A stretch of DNA of 64,000 bases from Pseudomonas asturiensis (GTDB lineage: Bacteria > Pseudomonadota > Gammaproteobacteria > Pseudomonadales > Pseudomonadaceae), in the NCBI RefSeq assembly GCF_900143095.1, contig NZ_FRDA01000001.1, forward strand, positions 567,357 through 631,356. The letters are read 5' to 3'. This document shows, piece by piece, positions 24,923 to 34,843 of the stretch (position 1 is the first letter of the stretch; every line of letters starts with the position of its first letter). Under the pieces are notes generated by a model. The model did no database searches, was not told where the DNA came from, and saw only the letters and a program-made list of their open reading frames with translations. The translations under genes were made by a program, and so were the position numbers.

Positions 24923-25703
24923 TCCTGCGCGATCCGGCACGACGTTGAGCGATGGATCTGAGCTTGGCAAAGGTCAGCAGAAAGAAGTAGGCAGCGTTGG
25001 TCCGCACATAACGCCACAGCAGCCGACGCGGTTCGAGCACCAGGCGGAAAAACCACTCCATGCCAATGACCTGGACCCAGCGCGGAGCGCGTGGCAGTTT
25101 GCCGGACAGCACGTCAAATGAACCGCCAACTCCCATGCCGATTTTCACGCCAAGTTCTGGCCAGTGCTTTTGCAGCAGCAGTTCTTTTTTCGGGGAGCTC
25201 ATGCCGATGAAAAGCAGGTCTGCGCCACTGGTGCGAATCGACTCGACGACACTGGCTTCTTCTTCAGGCCTGAAATAACCATCCCGCGCACCGACGATGC
25301 GTAATCCCGGATAGCGCGCCCGCAGATGGTCAGCCGTCAGCGCCACCACATCGCGCCGAGCCCCGAGGAGGTAGACCGAGGCCCCGGTTTCAGCCGCCAG
25401 AGCGCACAGGTCGCCCAGAAAATCGATACCGGCACGACGGGGTGGCGCGGGTACACCCAGCACCTTTAGCCCCAACGAAATACCGGCCCCGTCGATATGA
25501 ACGCGCTCGGCATCATTGAGCGCTCTGGCCAACACCGGGGTGCTGCGTGCGTCGACCAGTTTGGCAACGTTCAAGCCCTCCACACGCAGGCGTCTTTCTC
25601 CGCGCAGTGCGTGTCGAGCGTCTTCAAGCAGCTCTTGTGGAGTCAGCAGGTCGAGTGGACAGCCAAGAAAGTCGATGCGATGTTGAGCGACCGGGTTATT
25701 CAT
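24915..25703 (-). CDS. WecG/TagA/CpsF-family glycosyltransferase
   Basis: The 262-residue protein has the GT26 hallmarks: NVAKLVDARSTPVLARAL, the HIDGAGISLGLKVLG block, YLLGARRDVVALTADHLRARYP and the DLLFIGMSSPKKELLLQKH motif, then VGGSFDVLSGKLPRAP. It transfers a sugar, usually N-acetylmannosamine or its uronate, to a lipid-linked acceptor on the cytoplasmic face. The UDP-GlcNAc 2-epimerase at 43279-44418 can supply UDP-ManNAc, so the two fit one pathway. It overlaps both neighbours by 8 bases. Confidence 0.9.
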   Translation of the reverse strand: MNNPVAQHRIDFLGCPLDLLTPQELLEDARHALRGERRLRVEGLNVAKLVDARSTPVLARALNDAERVHIDGAGISLGLKVLGVPAPPRRAGIDFLGDLCALAAETGASVYLLGARRDVVALTADHLRARYPGLRIVGARDGYFRPEEEASVVESIRTSGADLLFIGMSSPKKELLLQKHWPELGVKIGMGVGGSFDVLSGKLPRAPRWVQVIGMEWFFRLVLEPRRLLWRYVRTNAAYFFLLTFAKLRSIAQRRAGSRRNA

Positions 25704-26976
25704 AACGGATCCCTACTGCGGAATGGGGTGTTTGCGGCAGGCTTCGTAGCGTGGCTCCGCACAGTAGCCAGAAAGCTCCCGTACCAGAAACCGCCAGCAT
25801 GTGCTCGGATGTCATCAGGGTAGGAGCGATGCCCAGTGTTAGCCAGAACATGGCCAGTGACGCTGGGTCGCGATGTTCTCGGTAGCCACGCCAAAGGGCG
25901 CGCGCAAGATTGCCATAGAACGTCAGAAACAGCAGTGCGGCAGGCAGCCCCAGCTGAAACGCAATACTGAAAATTGCACCTTCTCCACCGCCGATGGAGG
26001 TTGCACCTTGTTGCGCGGCGATGGCGCCTTGCTGACCCAGGCCAGCACCGAGCAGAACGACTCTCGATACTTCTCGCAGGTTTTTTTGCAAGGCCATCCA
26101 ATGGCCTACCGTCGAGCCATCAGCCAGTTGGAGACTGAACTGCACGATACTGTAAGAGGCAAGCACAATGATCCCACTGGCACAGATCGTCATCAGCAGG
26201 CGAGTCTTGCGACCGCGAAAGAGTGTCGAACTGGTTGCCATGTAACCGACCAGGGCCAGGCTGGCGGCCAGCATGCCGGCACGGGTACCGGACATCCAGA
26301 TGCCGATAAACATCACCAGGCATGAAGCCATTCCCAGCCAGCGCGCACGGCGTTCAAGGCAAGCAACGCCGGCTAGCGCCACGACCGCGAGAAACAGCCC
26401 TTGGGCCAGCGGGGAGGCAAGCAAGCCAGCGGCCCGGCGATCAAGCTCGGTATTGGCGTAGAAGTTCCACGGCAGACCGGTGTCAGGGTTGGCGCCTATC
26501 AGCAGGCCTTTGACGTTGAGCATGTAGCCCGGAAAATCCAGAGTATCGACCCAGAACTCGGTATGTTGTTGTTCCCAGGCACCAAACCCGGTGCTGGCGA
26601 TGCCCAATATCAGCAGCAAATAGATGGCGCGTGTCAGTTGCCAGCGCTGACGAACACAATAGAACCCCACCAGGAAAAACAGCATGGGGATGATCAGGGT
26701 ACCGAACGAGCCCAGCAAAACGCCGCGCGTGACACCGCCGCGGTTCCACAGCAGATAAACAGCCGCCAGGCCGCCATAGGCCAGTATCGGAACGAGCAGG
26801 CGCGACGGGATTCGTACGCTCAGGAGACAGACCGAGGCCAGGACAACGACCAGCAGATCGCGTACGTTGCGCATGAGTCCGATGGCGGGCCAGCTTCCGC
26901 CGTCATACAGCCACGCACTGACCAGATCGCCCAGATGCATCCAGACCAACAGGATCAGCAACAGCCTGAACCTCAT
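25696..26976 (-). CDS. Wzy-like O-antigen polymerase/ligase
   Basis: The protein is 426 residues from the ATG at 26976, which overlaps the methyltransferase stop (ATGA). The longer open frame upstream is antisense to that gene and not used. It has about eleven hydrophobic segments and a large periplasmic loop (about residues 180-240) rich in charged residues, including MLNVKGLLIGANPDTGLPWN and RRAAGLLASPLAQGLFLA. The Wzy_C-like stretch LLGAGLGQQGAIA is visible. It acts with the other O-antigen-ligase-type protein at 23648-24922. Confidence 0.8.
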   Translation of the reverse strand: MRFRLLLILLVWMHLGDLVSAWLYDGGSWPAIGLMRNVRDLLVVVLASVCLLSVRIPSRLLVPILAYGGLAAVYLLWNRGGVTRGVLLGSFGTLIIPMLFFLVGFYCVRQRWQLTRAIYLLLILGIASTGFGAWEQQHTEFWVDTLDFPGYMLNVKGLLIGANPDTGLPWNFYANTELDRRAAGLLASPLAQGLFLAVVALAGVACLERRARWLGMASCLVMFIGIWMSGTRAGMLAASLALVGYMATSSTLFRGRKTRLLMTICASGIIVLASYSIVQFSLQLADGSTVGHWMALQKNLREVSRVVLLGAGLGQQGAIAAQQGATSIGGGEGAIFSIAFQLGLPAALLFLTFYGNLARALWRGYREHRDPASLAMFWLTLGIAPTLMTSEHMLAVSGTGAFWLLCGATLRSLPQTPHSAVGIRYE

Positions 26977-27980
26977 TGACCAGTTCCCTGATCGGAGCGG
27001 GTACGTGCCCGATGTTGACGCCAGCGTTGCAGCTCGCCGATCAGTCCGAGCCCCAGCAGTCTGGTCACCATGCGTTTGAGCAGAGTCTTGAGGCGATCTT
27101 TGCCATCCCAACCGACTCTTTCGATCCACTGATCTACGGCGGCTACGGTTGCCGGCTCGGCCGGCGCTACGGGCGACAACCCCCGTTGTGACGCGCGCCT
27201 GGCGACAAGCCACACGTTATCGGCCAGCGATTCCAGCGGATGACGACCACAGGAGACAACCTGCAAGCCTGCGGCCTGGGCGAGTCGGCTCAGGGTGTCT
27301 GCGCAGAAATAACTCAGATGGGCTGGATGGATAAACAACCGGGTGCGCCAGTCTGCCATCAGATCCGGTACTTCGATCCACAACTGGCCATCAGCCCGCA
27401 ATGCACGGGCTGCCTGTTCCATAAATCCCCTCGGATCAATCAAGTGCTCCAGCACATGGAACGCGACCACGGCATCGAGGCTGCCGGCTTCCAGACTCGC
27501 CAGTGAGTCAGAAAACTGCACCGAAGCCTTCCCCAGCAGAGCCTCTCGATTGACCTGATCCGGTTCGCTGGCCGTGAGTTGCAGATCAGGCCGCAACACT
27601 TGAGCCTCGCCTAAAAAGGCTCCAAAACCCGAGCCCATTTCAAACAGGTGCGCTCCTGGTGGTAGCGTCGGGACAATTAACGACAAACGATCGCGGGCAA
27701 CTGCCCGATCGCCACGCCAGGCAAAGAATCGGTCCCGGCTCAGCCACGGCACTTCGGCGGGAAACAGCTGACGATAACGTTCTTCGTAGAACCTCGACAG
27801 GCCGGCCTCGGTAAACCCTGGCGCAAGGTAGACCCCGGCGCAGTAACCGCAGCGGCGCAACTGTTGGCCAGAGTCGGCATACACTTCCTGCCAGAAATGC
27901 CGTTGAGACTCGCTGCTGGCACACAGGCGACATTGGCCCGAGTCCGCTGCCAGCCCCCACTGATCACGGGAATCAGGCAT
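26973..27980 (-). CDS. SAM-dependent methyltransferase with N-terminal zinc-finger-like motif
   Basis: The 335-residue protein starts with two Cys pairs (QCRLCASS and RRCGYCAGVYL) that form a zinc-knuckle-like module. A class I Rossmann methyltransferase domain follows (LFEMGSGFGAFLGEA as the SAM loop, VVAFHVLEHLIDPRGF as the post-I/IV region). Such proteins methylate sugars in polysaccharide loci. It overlaps asnB by 8 bases and the polymerase by 4. A related Cys-module methyltransferase is encoded at 34844-35803. Confidence 0.85.
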   Translation of the reverse strand: MPDSRDQWGLAADSGQCRLCASSESQRHFWQEVYADSGQQLRRCGYCAGVYLAPGFTEAGLSRFYEERYRQLFPAEVPWLSRDRFFAWRGDRAVARDRLSLIVPTLPPGAHLFEMGSGFGAFLGEAQVLRPDLQLTASEPDQVNREALLGKASVQFSDSLASLEAGSLDAVVAFHVLEHLIDPRGFMEQAARALRADGQLWIEVPDLMADWRTRLFIHPAHLSYFCADTLSRLAQAAGLQVVSCGRHPLESLADNVWLVARRASQRGLSPVAPAEPATVAAVDQWIERVGWDGKDRLKTLLKRMVTRLLGLGLIGELQRWRQHRARTRSDQGTGQ

Positions 27981-29814
27981 AAAATCTCCGATACCAGAGC
28001 GCTACGGACAGTGCCAGCCACAAGGTGCTGTGCTGGTTTTCGCTGGACAAGCGGGTCCTGAGGCTGTCGACATCGAGAAAAGCCGACAGCTCGGCAGGCA
28101 AATCCTCGAGCAGTTCCCGCCACGGCAGCCGCCCGACCAGAAACTGCTCCGCGTGACCGAAGCCCACCGTTTTCGGTGTTTTGACGATGTTTTGCGGTAG
28201 CTGCTTCTGGAAGGCGTCCCTCAGCAGGGCCTTGGAGCGGCCTTCGCCGATTCTGGTCAGCGCCGGTGTGGCGAAGGCGCGCTCGACCAGACGGTGATCC
28301 ATGAACGGACTGCGCAGCTCGATGCCCGCGCTCATGCTGTTGCGATCAGCCATGCGCAGGGCCATGGGCAGCAGGTTTTCAAGCTCGTCCTGACGCAACC
28401 GGCTTTCCAGGTCGCCCTGCATTCGCTCTCTTATTGCCTGCAAACGGTGCTGCTGGGTGTGCCAGAGCGTTTCACTCATCAAAGTGACGCTGGGTCGCTG
28501 GCGCCGCAGTAACGAGCTGATAACGGGTAAAGGCATGTCCCACACCAGTCGGTTAAGCAGCAGGCTGGGAGAAAAAGTGCGGTGTTTCAACAAGCGGAGC
28601 ATCTGCAGCCATTGACCTGCCCTGAAGGCATCCCGGGTGGCCAACGCGTGATAACGGCCGATGTAGCCGCCGAACAGCTCGTCAGCACCTTCACCGGACA
28701 GCACCACTTTGAAACCCTGTTCACGAATGCAGCGGTAGGTCCTGAAACCGGCGATGGCCGAAGGGGTACTGAACGGCTCGCCCTGGGCGCTGACCAGACT
28801 CATCAATTCATCAGCTGTGGGGGTCGGCGAAAAACGCAGCACATGATGCAATTCAGGCCGTCCGCTGGCGTTCATCAGCGAAGCTGCCGTCGCCGACTCA
28901 TCGAATGCCGCCTGCTCGCCATGTGGATAGCCATAGGTGAATACGCCGCCCAGTTGCTGGCGGGGCCGCTGGCTGGCGTCCAGGGCAACACGGGTAATGA
29001 TGGAACTGTCCAGCCCGCCAGACAGCAGGCTGGCGACCGGCACATCAGCCTGCAGGCGCAGGCGCACAGCGTCCTCAACCAAGGTACGCGCCTCGTTGGA
29101 GGACAAGGGCTCTGCACTGCCTGATTCAGGCCAATGATGGTAAGGCGCAGTGCTTAATCGTCCGGCACGGCTCATACGACACACCTGACCAGGCGGCACG
29201 GCCTGAACGCCTTCGAAGAAGGTGGCAGTGCCTTGCTCGGAAAAACCCGAAATCAGGAAATCGAACAGTTTTTCCGGATTGGGTGCCGGGTAGCCACCGC
29301 GCATGACTGCAATTGCACTGATCTCGCTGGCCAATGTCAGTTGCTGACCGTCGTGATGCAGGTACAGCGGTTTGACCCCCAGTCGATCGCGGCAGTACAC
29401 CAGATCCCCACTGGAAGCGTCCCACAGCACCAGAGCCCACATGCCGTTACAGCGGGCGAACAGACCTTCGCCCCATATACGCCATCCGTGCAGCAGGACT
29501 TCGCTGTCACCATCGGTGGTGAACACGCAGCCCAATGCACTCAGTTCTTCGCGCAACTCAACGAAGTTATAGATAGCGCCGTTGAATACCAGAGTCGTAC
29601 CAGTGACGGGGCAGCGCATGGGTTGTTCGGCGGCGCTGCTGGTGTCAAGGATAGCCAGTCGGCAATGGCCAAGCAGGGTCGCAGGAGCCTGCTCTACCAT
29701 GAGCAGGCCCTGCGCATCAGGGCCGCGCAGGGCAAGGGTCGTGAGCGCCCGGCGGGTTCTTTGCTCCAGGTCGCTGCGCGCACTGAATGCGCGTACCGCG
29801 ATCAGGCCGCACAT
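27973..29814 (-). CDS. asnB: Glutamine-hydrolysing asparagine synthase of the polysaccharide locus
   Basis: The 613-residue protein begins MCGLIAV, so Cys2 becomes the N-terminal nucleophile after Met removal, unlike the RiPP-locus homologue. The synthetase domain has LLSGGLDSSII and LSGEGADELFGGY. GGAG 8 bases upstream of 29814 sets this start; codons further 5' run into the flippase gene. AsnB-like enzymes in surface glycan loci probably amidate a uronic or amino-acid carboxylate. The gene follows the flippase by 20 bases and overlaps the methyltransferase. Confidence 0.9.
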   Translation of the reverse strand: MCGLIAVRAFSARSDLEQRTRRALTTLALRGPDAQGLLMVEQAPATLLGHCRLAILDTSSAAEQPMRCPVTGTTLVFNGAIYNFVELREELSALGCVFTTDGDSEVLLHGWRIWGEGLFARCNGMWALVLWDASSGDLVYCRDRLGVKPLYLHHDGQQLTLASEISAIAVMRGGYPAPNPEKLFDFLISGFSEQGTATFFEGVQAVPPGQVCRMSRAGRLSTAPYHHWPESGSAEPLSSNEARTLVEDAVRLRLQADVPVASLLSGGLDSSIITRVALDASQRPRQQLGGVFTYGYPHGEQAAFDESATAASLMNASGRPELHHVLRFSPTPTADELMSLVSAQGEPFSTPSAIAGFRTYRCIREQGFKVVLSGEGADELFGGYIGRYHALATRDAFRAGQWLQMLRLLKHRTFSPSLLLNRLVWDMPLPVISSLLRRQRPSVTLMSETLWHTQQHRLQAIRERMQGDLESRLRQDELENLLPMALRMADRNSMSAGIELRSPFMDHRLVERAFATPALTRIGEGRSKALLRDAFQKQLPQNIVKTPKTVGFGHAEQFLVGRLPWRELLEDLPAELSAFLDVDSLRTRLSSENQHSTLWLALSVALWYRRFYA

Positions 29815-29833
29815 CGAAGAGACTCCACGCGCT

Positions 29834-31234
29834 TCATGGGCATGTATCCGCATTGCGCGCCGGTACATAGCAAGGCACCTGGCGCAGCAGGCCAAACAGG
29901 GCAGGGAGCAATAGTGCGGCAGCCAACCCTGCTGACCCGCTTGCCGCGCCAATCGCGCAGGCTGGCAATGACAGCGCCAGCGCAGCCCAGCCCCAGAGAC
30001 CGAAACGTAGTCTCAGCAGTCTCAGCAACCAGGTCAGCATGGCGAGCATGCCCAATAATCTGGCCCCTGCCAGGTAGTCTGCCGAGCCGATCCATGCCGC
30101 GCAGATCTGCAGCAAAGCACTGCAGATCATTCCCGCCATCAGTACTCTCAACAGTGGCTTTTCCTGACGGGCGCCGATCAGTGAGGTGGCGAAAAAACCG
30201 CTGGATGCCGACACCCCCCAAGCCAATACGAGCGTGGCTGCCGGTGCAAGCCACTGGCGTTGCTCAGCAAGCATCGGCAGATCCTGAAGGAGTATGCCGA
30301 TCAACAACGCCACGACCGTTGCCCACATGAGCAATGACGCCGAATTCACGATTTTGCGCTGTCCTTGCGGTGTATCAGCTCCAGGCAGCAGCAATCGCGC
30401 AAGCTGGGCTTGTATCCCGGAAAGCCCGCTCATGATGTGATTCAGAATCAACAGAAGCGGCAGAAATCCCGGCGCCAGAGGAGCCAGCAGAAAGGGGGTG
30501 AGACGGTCATGCAACGTGCCGCAGATGCCGATCAGCGACAGGTGAAGCGCTGCACCTATCTGACCTTTGCCAGCCTTCGGTAACCATAACGATAAATGCC
30601 GGCGACTGCAGGCAAGACTGGTCAGTGCCTGGGCCAGATAGCCAAGGCTAAACGCAAGCCCGGCGGTGGCCGCCGGCGACAAGCCTGACTCGGCAGGCAA
30701 CAGCCACCAGATCAACAATGCACTCGGCCAGGCCACTTGAGCGACCAGCAAGCCCGCCAAACTGCGGCCTTCGGCAATCATGGGTGAAGAGTAATTGACC
30801 AATGCGAACAGGCAGGCAGGAATGGCCCAGAACAGGTAGTCACGACCGGCCCCGGTGCTGCCCCACACCTGCCATCCCAGCGTGACGACGGCCAGCAGCA
30901 CGAGCGTCGCTAACAGCCGATGCCCCAGGGCATAGCGCCAGGTGTGCTGCCAGTTTATCGAACTGCGGACTTCACGCAGGAACAGTGACGAATAGCCTAG
31001 GTCAGCAAGGAAAATGAGGGTTATCAGCGCCAGATGGGCCAGCCCGGCCTCGCCGTATTGCGAAGGCCCCAGCTGATCCAGCAGAAGCAGTTGGAACACG
31101 AAGTTGGCAACCTGACCGCAAGCGTAAGCCAGTGCAGCGAACAGCAACGACTTGTCGACTGCCCGGGCTTCGGGGGAGAGCGCATGTGGATCCTGGGCGG
31201 GTTGCGCAAGTGGACGCATAGCGCCGGGTGTCAC
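29834..31234 (-). CDS. Polysaccharide flippase, Wzx-type (first of two)
   Basis: The 466-residue protein has about twelve to fourteen hydrophobic helices and the MOP-family pattern (LLLDQLGPSQYGEAGLAHLA near the start, FFATSLIGARQEKPLLRVL late). It moves lipid-linked oligosaccharide across the inner membrane. A GTG at 31234 overlaps the epimerase TGA (GTGA); an ATG at 31219 is also possible. A second flippase at 33523-34725 is encoded in the same run and differs clearly. Confidence 0.85.
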   Translation of the reverse strand: MTPGAMRPLAQPAQDPHALSPEARAVDKSLLFAALAYACGQVANFVFQLLLLDQLGPSQYGEAGLAHLALITLIFLADLGYSSLFLREVRSSINWQHTWRYALGHRLLATLVLLAVVTLGWQVWGSTGAGRDYLFWAIPACLFALVNYSSPMIAEGRSLAGLLVAQVAWPSALLIWWLLPAESGLSPAATAGLAFSLGYLAQALTSLACSRRHLSLWLPKAGKGQIGAALHLSLIGICGTLHDRLTPFLLAPLAPGFLPLLLILNHIMSGLSGIQAQLARLLLPGADTPQGQRKIVNSASLLMWATVVALLIGILLQDLPMLAEQRQWLAPAATLVLAWGVSASSGFFATSLIGARQEKPLLRVLMAGMICSALLQICAAWIGSADYLAGARLLGMLAMLTWLLRLLRLRFGLWGWAALALSLPACAIGAASGSAGLAAALLLPALFGLLRQVPCYVPARNADTCP

Positions 31235-32160
31235 TGCGTGCCGTCCGGGAATACGACTTTGCGCAGAGCTTCGTCGAAGCTCAGTCTCGGCCGCCAGCCG
31301 AGCAGATCGAGCGTCCGCTTCGGGTCGCCAAGCTGGCTGGGACGATCCACTCGACGCTGACGCGCGGGATCGACTTCAACGTCAACCTCCATGTCCAGAA
31401 TTTTGCCCAGTTGCACCACCAGCTCTTCTACAGAATGCTCGACCCCGGAACACAGGTTCAAGGTGTCGAATGCCACGTCCGTCCGCGTATCGTGCAGCAT
31501 GGCGATGAGGCCGCGAGCGATATCGTCCGCATGCAGATAATCACGTCTGGGCGTGAGGTTGCCCAGCCGCACACGGCCGTCGGTAGCACTGCGCAGCTGT
31601 TTCAAAATGTCGGGAATCAGGTGCCCGTTAGGGTCGTCATGGCCGATGGCGTTGAATATCCTCGCTGCGCGGCCGATGTGCTGGCCCCTCGCTGTCCAGA
31701 ATTGCAATTGCCGTTCGTTGTTGTACTTGCTCAGCGCATAGTTATCGCACGGTGCCAGAGGACTGGTCAGTTCGGCGAGTGCCGCTTCCTGCCAGGCATA
31801 CACCGCGCCGCTGGATGCGATCACTATTCGCGAGACATCAGCGTGTTCCGCCGCCGCAAGCAGTCGTTCGGTGCCGACCACATTGACGTCCAGACAATGT
31901 GCCCGTCGTTGCTCGCACGTGGGAATGTGGTGCACAGCAGCCAGGTGAATGATGGCGCTCGGGCGAAAGTCACTGAGTAGCGAGGTGAGCGTCGCGCTGT
32001 CGCACACATCACCCCGGACCGCGAGATTAGCTTCTTCTGGCATCGGCAAACCGCTGGACAGATTGTCCAGCACGGCAACGTCGCCGCCAGCCTCACGCCA
32101 TTGCCGAGTCACCCGGCGACCCAGCATTCCAGCTCCGCCGGTCACGAGCAGGCGCATCAT
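31231..32160 (-). CDS. NAD-dependent nucleotide-sugar epimerase/dehydratase
   Basis: The 309-residue protein is an extended short-chain dehydrogenase. The NAD motif is LLVTGGAGMLGRRV near residue 4, the catalytic tyrosine lies in YALSKYNNE (YxxxK), and SSGAVYAW precedes it. The domain order fits UDP-glucose or UDP-GlcNAc 4-epimerases. The ATG at 32160 overlaps the stop of the Wzz-like gene (ATGA), which decides the start; upstream codons are antisense to that gene. It makes a nucleotide sugar for the glycan. Confidence 0.87.
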   Translation of the reverse strand: MMRLLVTGGAGMLGRRVTRQWREAGGDVAVLDNLSSGLPMPEEANLAVRGDVCDSATLTSLLSDFRPSAIIHLAAVHHIPTCEQRRAHCLDVNVVGTERLLAAAEHADVSRIVIASSGAVYAWQEAALAELTSPLAPCDNYALSKYNNERQLQFWTARGQHIGRAARIFNAIGHDDPNGHLIPDILKQLRSATDGRVRLGNLTPRRDYLHADDIARGLIAMLHDTRTDVAFDTLNLCSGVEHSVEELVVQLGKILDMEVDVEVDPARQRRVDRPSQLGDPKRTLDLLGWRPRLSFDEALRKVVFPDGTQ

Positions 32161-33377
32161 AACGGCACCTCGACAATAAGCCAGCGGCGCAGAGGGCGTG
32201 GCAACCAGCCTAGAACTTCGGCTTCGCGGCTCAGCCATGTATGAACCGCCAGCAACGTGGACAGACCGGCAAAAACAACACCGAAAACAAGCAGCCCAAT
32301 CATGAACGGACGGCGGGCGAGGATCGGCTTGCTGGAAAGTGCCGAACGAGTCTTGATGCCGATGGCTTGTTGGCGAGCATCGGCCAGCGCCAGCTTCAGA
32401 TCCATGTCCTGGACGACTTCCTGAGCGCCTGACGAAAGCTGTGGGTGGTCAGCGAGAAGCCTGGCGCGATTCTCGCGCAATTTGCCAATGATGGCGTCAC
32501 CGGAACTCGCATTGCGGATCGCCTGGTCCATGCCAGTCAGCAATTGCGCGGTCCAGTCAAGTTTCTCCAGCTCGTGGCGGGTTTTGCGGGACCGTGCCTG
32601 TAGCTCTGAAACAGTGGTTTCCAACGCGACAATCTGCGCAAGCGGTGCCAGGTATTTACCGCCGCCATCACTCACCGAAACGACCGTGGTGTTCTCCATC
32701 TGGCGCAGTTCGGGGTAGCGCTCCAGCAGCTGACGCATATCCTCGATGCGCTGGCGCTCCTGTCCGATCTGGAAGTCCGTCTGTAACAGTTCAAGGTTCA
32801 GTAGCGGTTTGCGTGCCAGGGCCTGCTGACCGTCACGTGTCAGGCTGATCAGGCTGTTGGCCAGTAACGCCTGGCGAACATGACGGGTCAATAACTCGAA
32901 TGTCTGGAACGCCTGATTTTCATCTTTTACACGCAGCCTCAGGTCCAATCCCAGACTGCGGGTTTTCTGAACTTCGGCGACAGGCACGTCACGTATATCG
33001 TCTTTGTTGAGTGCAGAGCGATAACGAACCGTGTTGGTCCAGAAGACGGGGGTCAGCGCAAGGCGCTTGAGTTGGATGGGGGCGGTCTGGCCGTCCAGGT
33101 CGCCGAATGTATGGGCTACCCAACGCTGATCCCAGAGAAAGGACTGACTTTGACGCCACTCTTCGAGTGAGGCATCGGGGACTTCCAGCATCGCCGATAC
33201 GTCGTACAGCGGTCGCCCGGAAATCCACCAGGCGCAACTGATGGCCAGAACCAGTGAGGGAATAACCAGTAACCGGCCATAACGTTGATAAAAGCGCAGG
33301 ACGCCTATGATCAATTCGCCGAGAGAAATCTCATCATCACGAAGCCGCTGTGGGCGTCCTGCCGCTGTTGAATCCAT
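32157..33377 (-). CDS. Wzz-type chain-length determinant (polysaccharide co-polymerase)
   Basis: The 406-residue protein has a membrane segment near residues 37-53, a long periplasmic helical domain (about 60-350, with coiled-coil patterns such as TTVSELQARSRKTRHELEKL) and a second membrane segment near residues 360-380. There is no cytoplasmic tyrosine-kinase domain, so it is a Wzz/PCP1-like protein rather than a Wzc. It sets chain length together with the Wzy protein. It is 146 bases downstream of the second flippase and overlaps the epimerase. Confidence 0.83.
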   Translation of the reverse strand: MDSTAAGRPQRLRDDEISLGELIIGVLRFYQRYGRLLVIPSLVLAISCAWWISGRPLYDVSAMLEVPDASLEEWRQSQSFLWDQRWVAHTFGDLDGQTAPIQLKRLALTPVFWTNTVRYRSALNKDDIRDVPVAEVQKTRSLGLDLRLRVKDENQAFQTFELLTRHVRQALLANSLISLTRDGQQALARKPLLNLELLQTDFQIGQERQRIEDMRQLLERYPELRQMENTTVVSVSDGGGKYLAPLAQIVALETTVSELQARSRKTRHELEKLDWTAQLLTGMDQAIRNASSGDAIIGKLRENRARLLADHPQLSSGAQEVVQDMDLKLALADARQQAIGIKTRSALSSKPILARRPFMIGLLVFGVVFAGLSTLLAVHTWLSREAEVLGWLPRPLRRWLIVEVPL

Positions 33378-33522
33378 GAATACAACCTGAAAGGGAAACT
33401 AAAGACCTCCCGCAGTCCGACCGCCAGGCGCTCGCACATCCATGCTTCGAGGTAGCGAGAATTTGCCATAGATAACAACTGCATGCAATTAGCCCGTACG
33501 TCGCTGCCACACATGGTTCCAC

Positions 33523-34725
33523 TCAGGGGGTGCGGACGCGCTCGGTTTCGCAACACCACCAACGGGCCAGTAACAGGGCTCCCAGCAAGGCTTCTGTCGC
33601 CGTGGTGGCCCAAGCCGCGCCGAGTGCGCCGTGTTGAGGGATCAAGGTCGCATTCATCGCAATATTGAACACCGCTGCGGCGGCGGCCGCCAAGGCGTAG
33701 TAGCGTTCCTGATGCCTGGCTATCGCCCACTGGGTCAGCACCCCATTGGGCAAGGCGAAAATCAGCGCGCAGAATAACCAGCCGATCAGGTGGCCTTGGG
33801 TGAACTCTGTGCCAAACAAATACGCGGCCACAGGCGTGCCGACCAGCCATCCAGCCGCCGACAGCATGATGCCTGCACCCAAAGCCAGACCCATGGCACG
33901 GATTTCAGGGCGCAAGTCCGGTGACAGTCGCATGCGCCGAAACAGAAGCAGCGTCAGAGGTGCGGCGAGCAGCAGGATTCCGTCATAAAGCCGGTAAGCG
34001 GCCGCATAGCGGCCCACTTCGGCGGCGTCGCTGAGGCTATAGAGCAGAATGATATCCGCGCGATTGTAAATCAGCGTCGCCAGGTCCACCGCCGCAAAGC
34101 TGAGGCTCGCTCTGTAAAGCCTCACGGCGGGTAAAGCTGCGCGTATTGACCCTTTTGGCCCCATCAGGTGTATGGCCAGCAGCAGCCCAACCGCCCAGGC
34201 AACGAAGACAATGTCGGGATCCGGATCGAAGAGCAGCAATGCCGCGACGATCACTGAGGCACTGATAAGTCTGCCTGCCAATTGCCACTTTGCCTCAAGC
34301 TGGAACTCCCCAGCCCCCTTCAGCCATGCGGAATACCATTGGGCAAGGGTGATCGCGGCAAAACACAGCACAACACCTGGCCCGCTCCAGTGCCCACTGA
34401 CGACCCCAGCAAGAGCCCCCAGCGGCAGGCCGATGAGCAGCAGGTGGCCAAGCATGGAAGGAGCATCGTTCTCAAGCTTGAACTGCGACCCTCCTGTTGG
34501 GGCAGTACGCTCGCGCAGGAGCAAGGTACGGAAACCTGCGTCCAGGAAAATGCCCATGACCGCGCCGATACCGAGCCAGAAGGCGTAGCTACCAAATGAT
34601 GTCGGCCCCATGAATCGCGCGATCAGTACGGACAGCCCGAGGGATATCATCGCGCAGAGGATCGACGCACTCCATTGCGGCCAGAGGTCGTGCCTGCGCG
34701 CAAGTCGTAACCATTTATGCAGCAT
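33523..34725 (-). CDS. Polysaccharide flippase, Wzx-type (second)
   Basis: The 400-residue protein has around twelve membrane helices and the MOP signature GLSVLIARFMGPTSFGSYAF at its N-terminus, then DLATLIYNRADIILLYSLSD, which is typical of Wzx. It starts the leftward run, just across a short divergent gap from the methyltransferase at 34844. Two flippases in one locus suggest two lipid-linked substrates or a past merger of two loci. Confidence 0.85.
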   Translation of the reverse strand: MLHKWLRLARRHDLWPQWSASILCAMISLGLSVLIARFMGPTSFGSYAFWLGIGAVMGIFLDAGFRTLLLRERTAPTGGSQFKLENDAPSMLGHLLLIGLPLGALAGVVSGHWSGPGVVLCFAAITLAQWYSAWLKGAGEFQLEAKWQLAGRLISASVIVAALLLFDPDPDIVFVAWAVGLLLAIHLMGPKGSIRAALPAVRLYRASLSFAAVDLATLIYNRADIILLYSLSDAAEVGRYAAAYRLYDGILLLAAPLTLLLFRRMRLSPDLRPEIRAMGLALGAGIMLSAAGWLVGTPVAAYLFGTEFTQGHLIGWLFCALIFALPNGVLTQWAIARHQERYYALAAAAAAVFNIAMNATLIPQHGALGAAWATTATEALLGALLLARWWCCETERVRTP

Positions 34726-34843
34726 GCACCGATCCTGGTTGTGCCTGAGAAATAGGGCGACATTCAGGTCGCGGCCAAACTAGCGCTTGCATGGAGTGAG
34801 CGCGCAGGGCAGATTTCCGTTCTTTGTTCGTGAAAGTACTGTG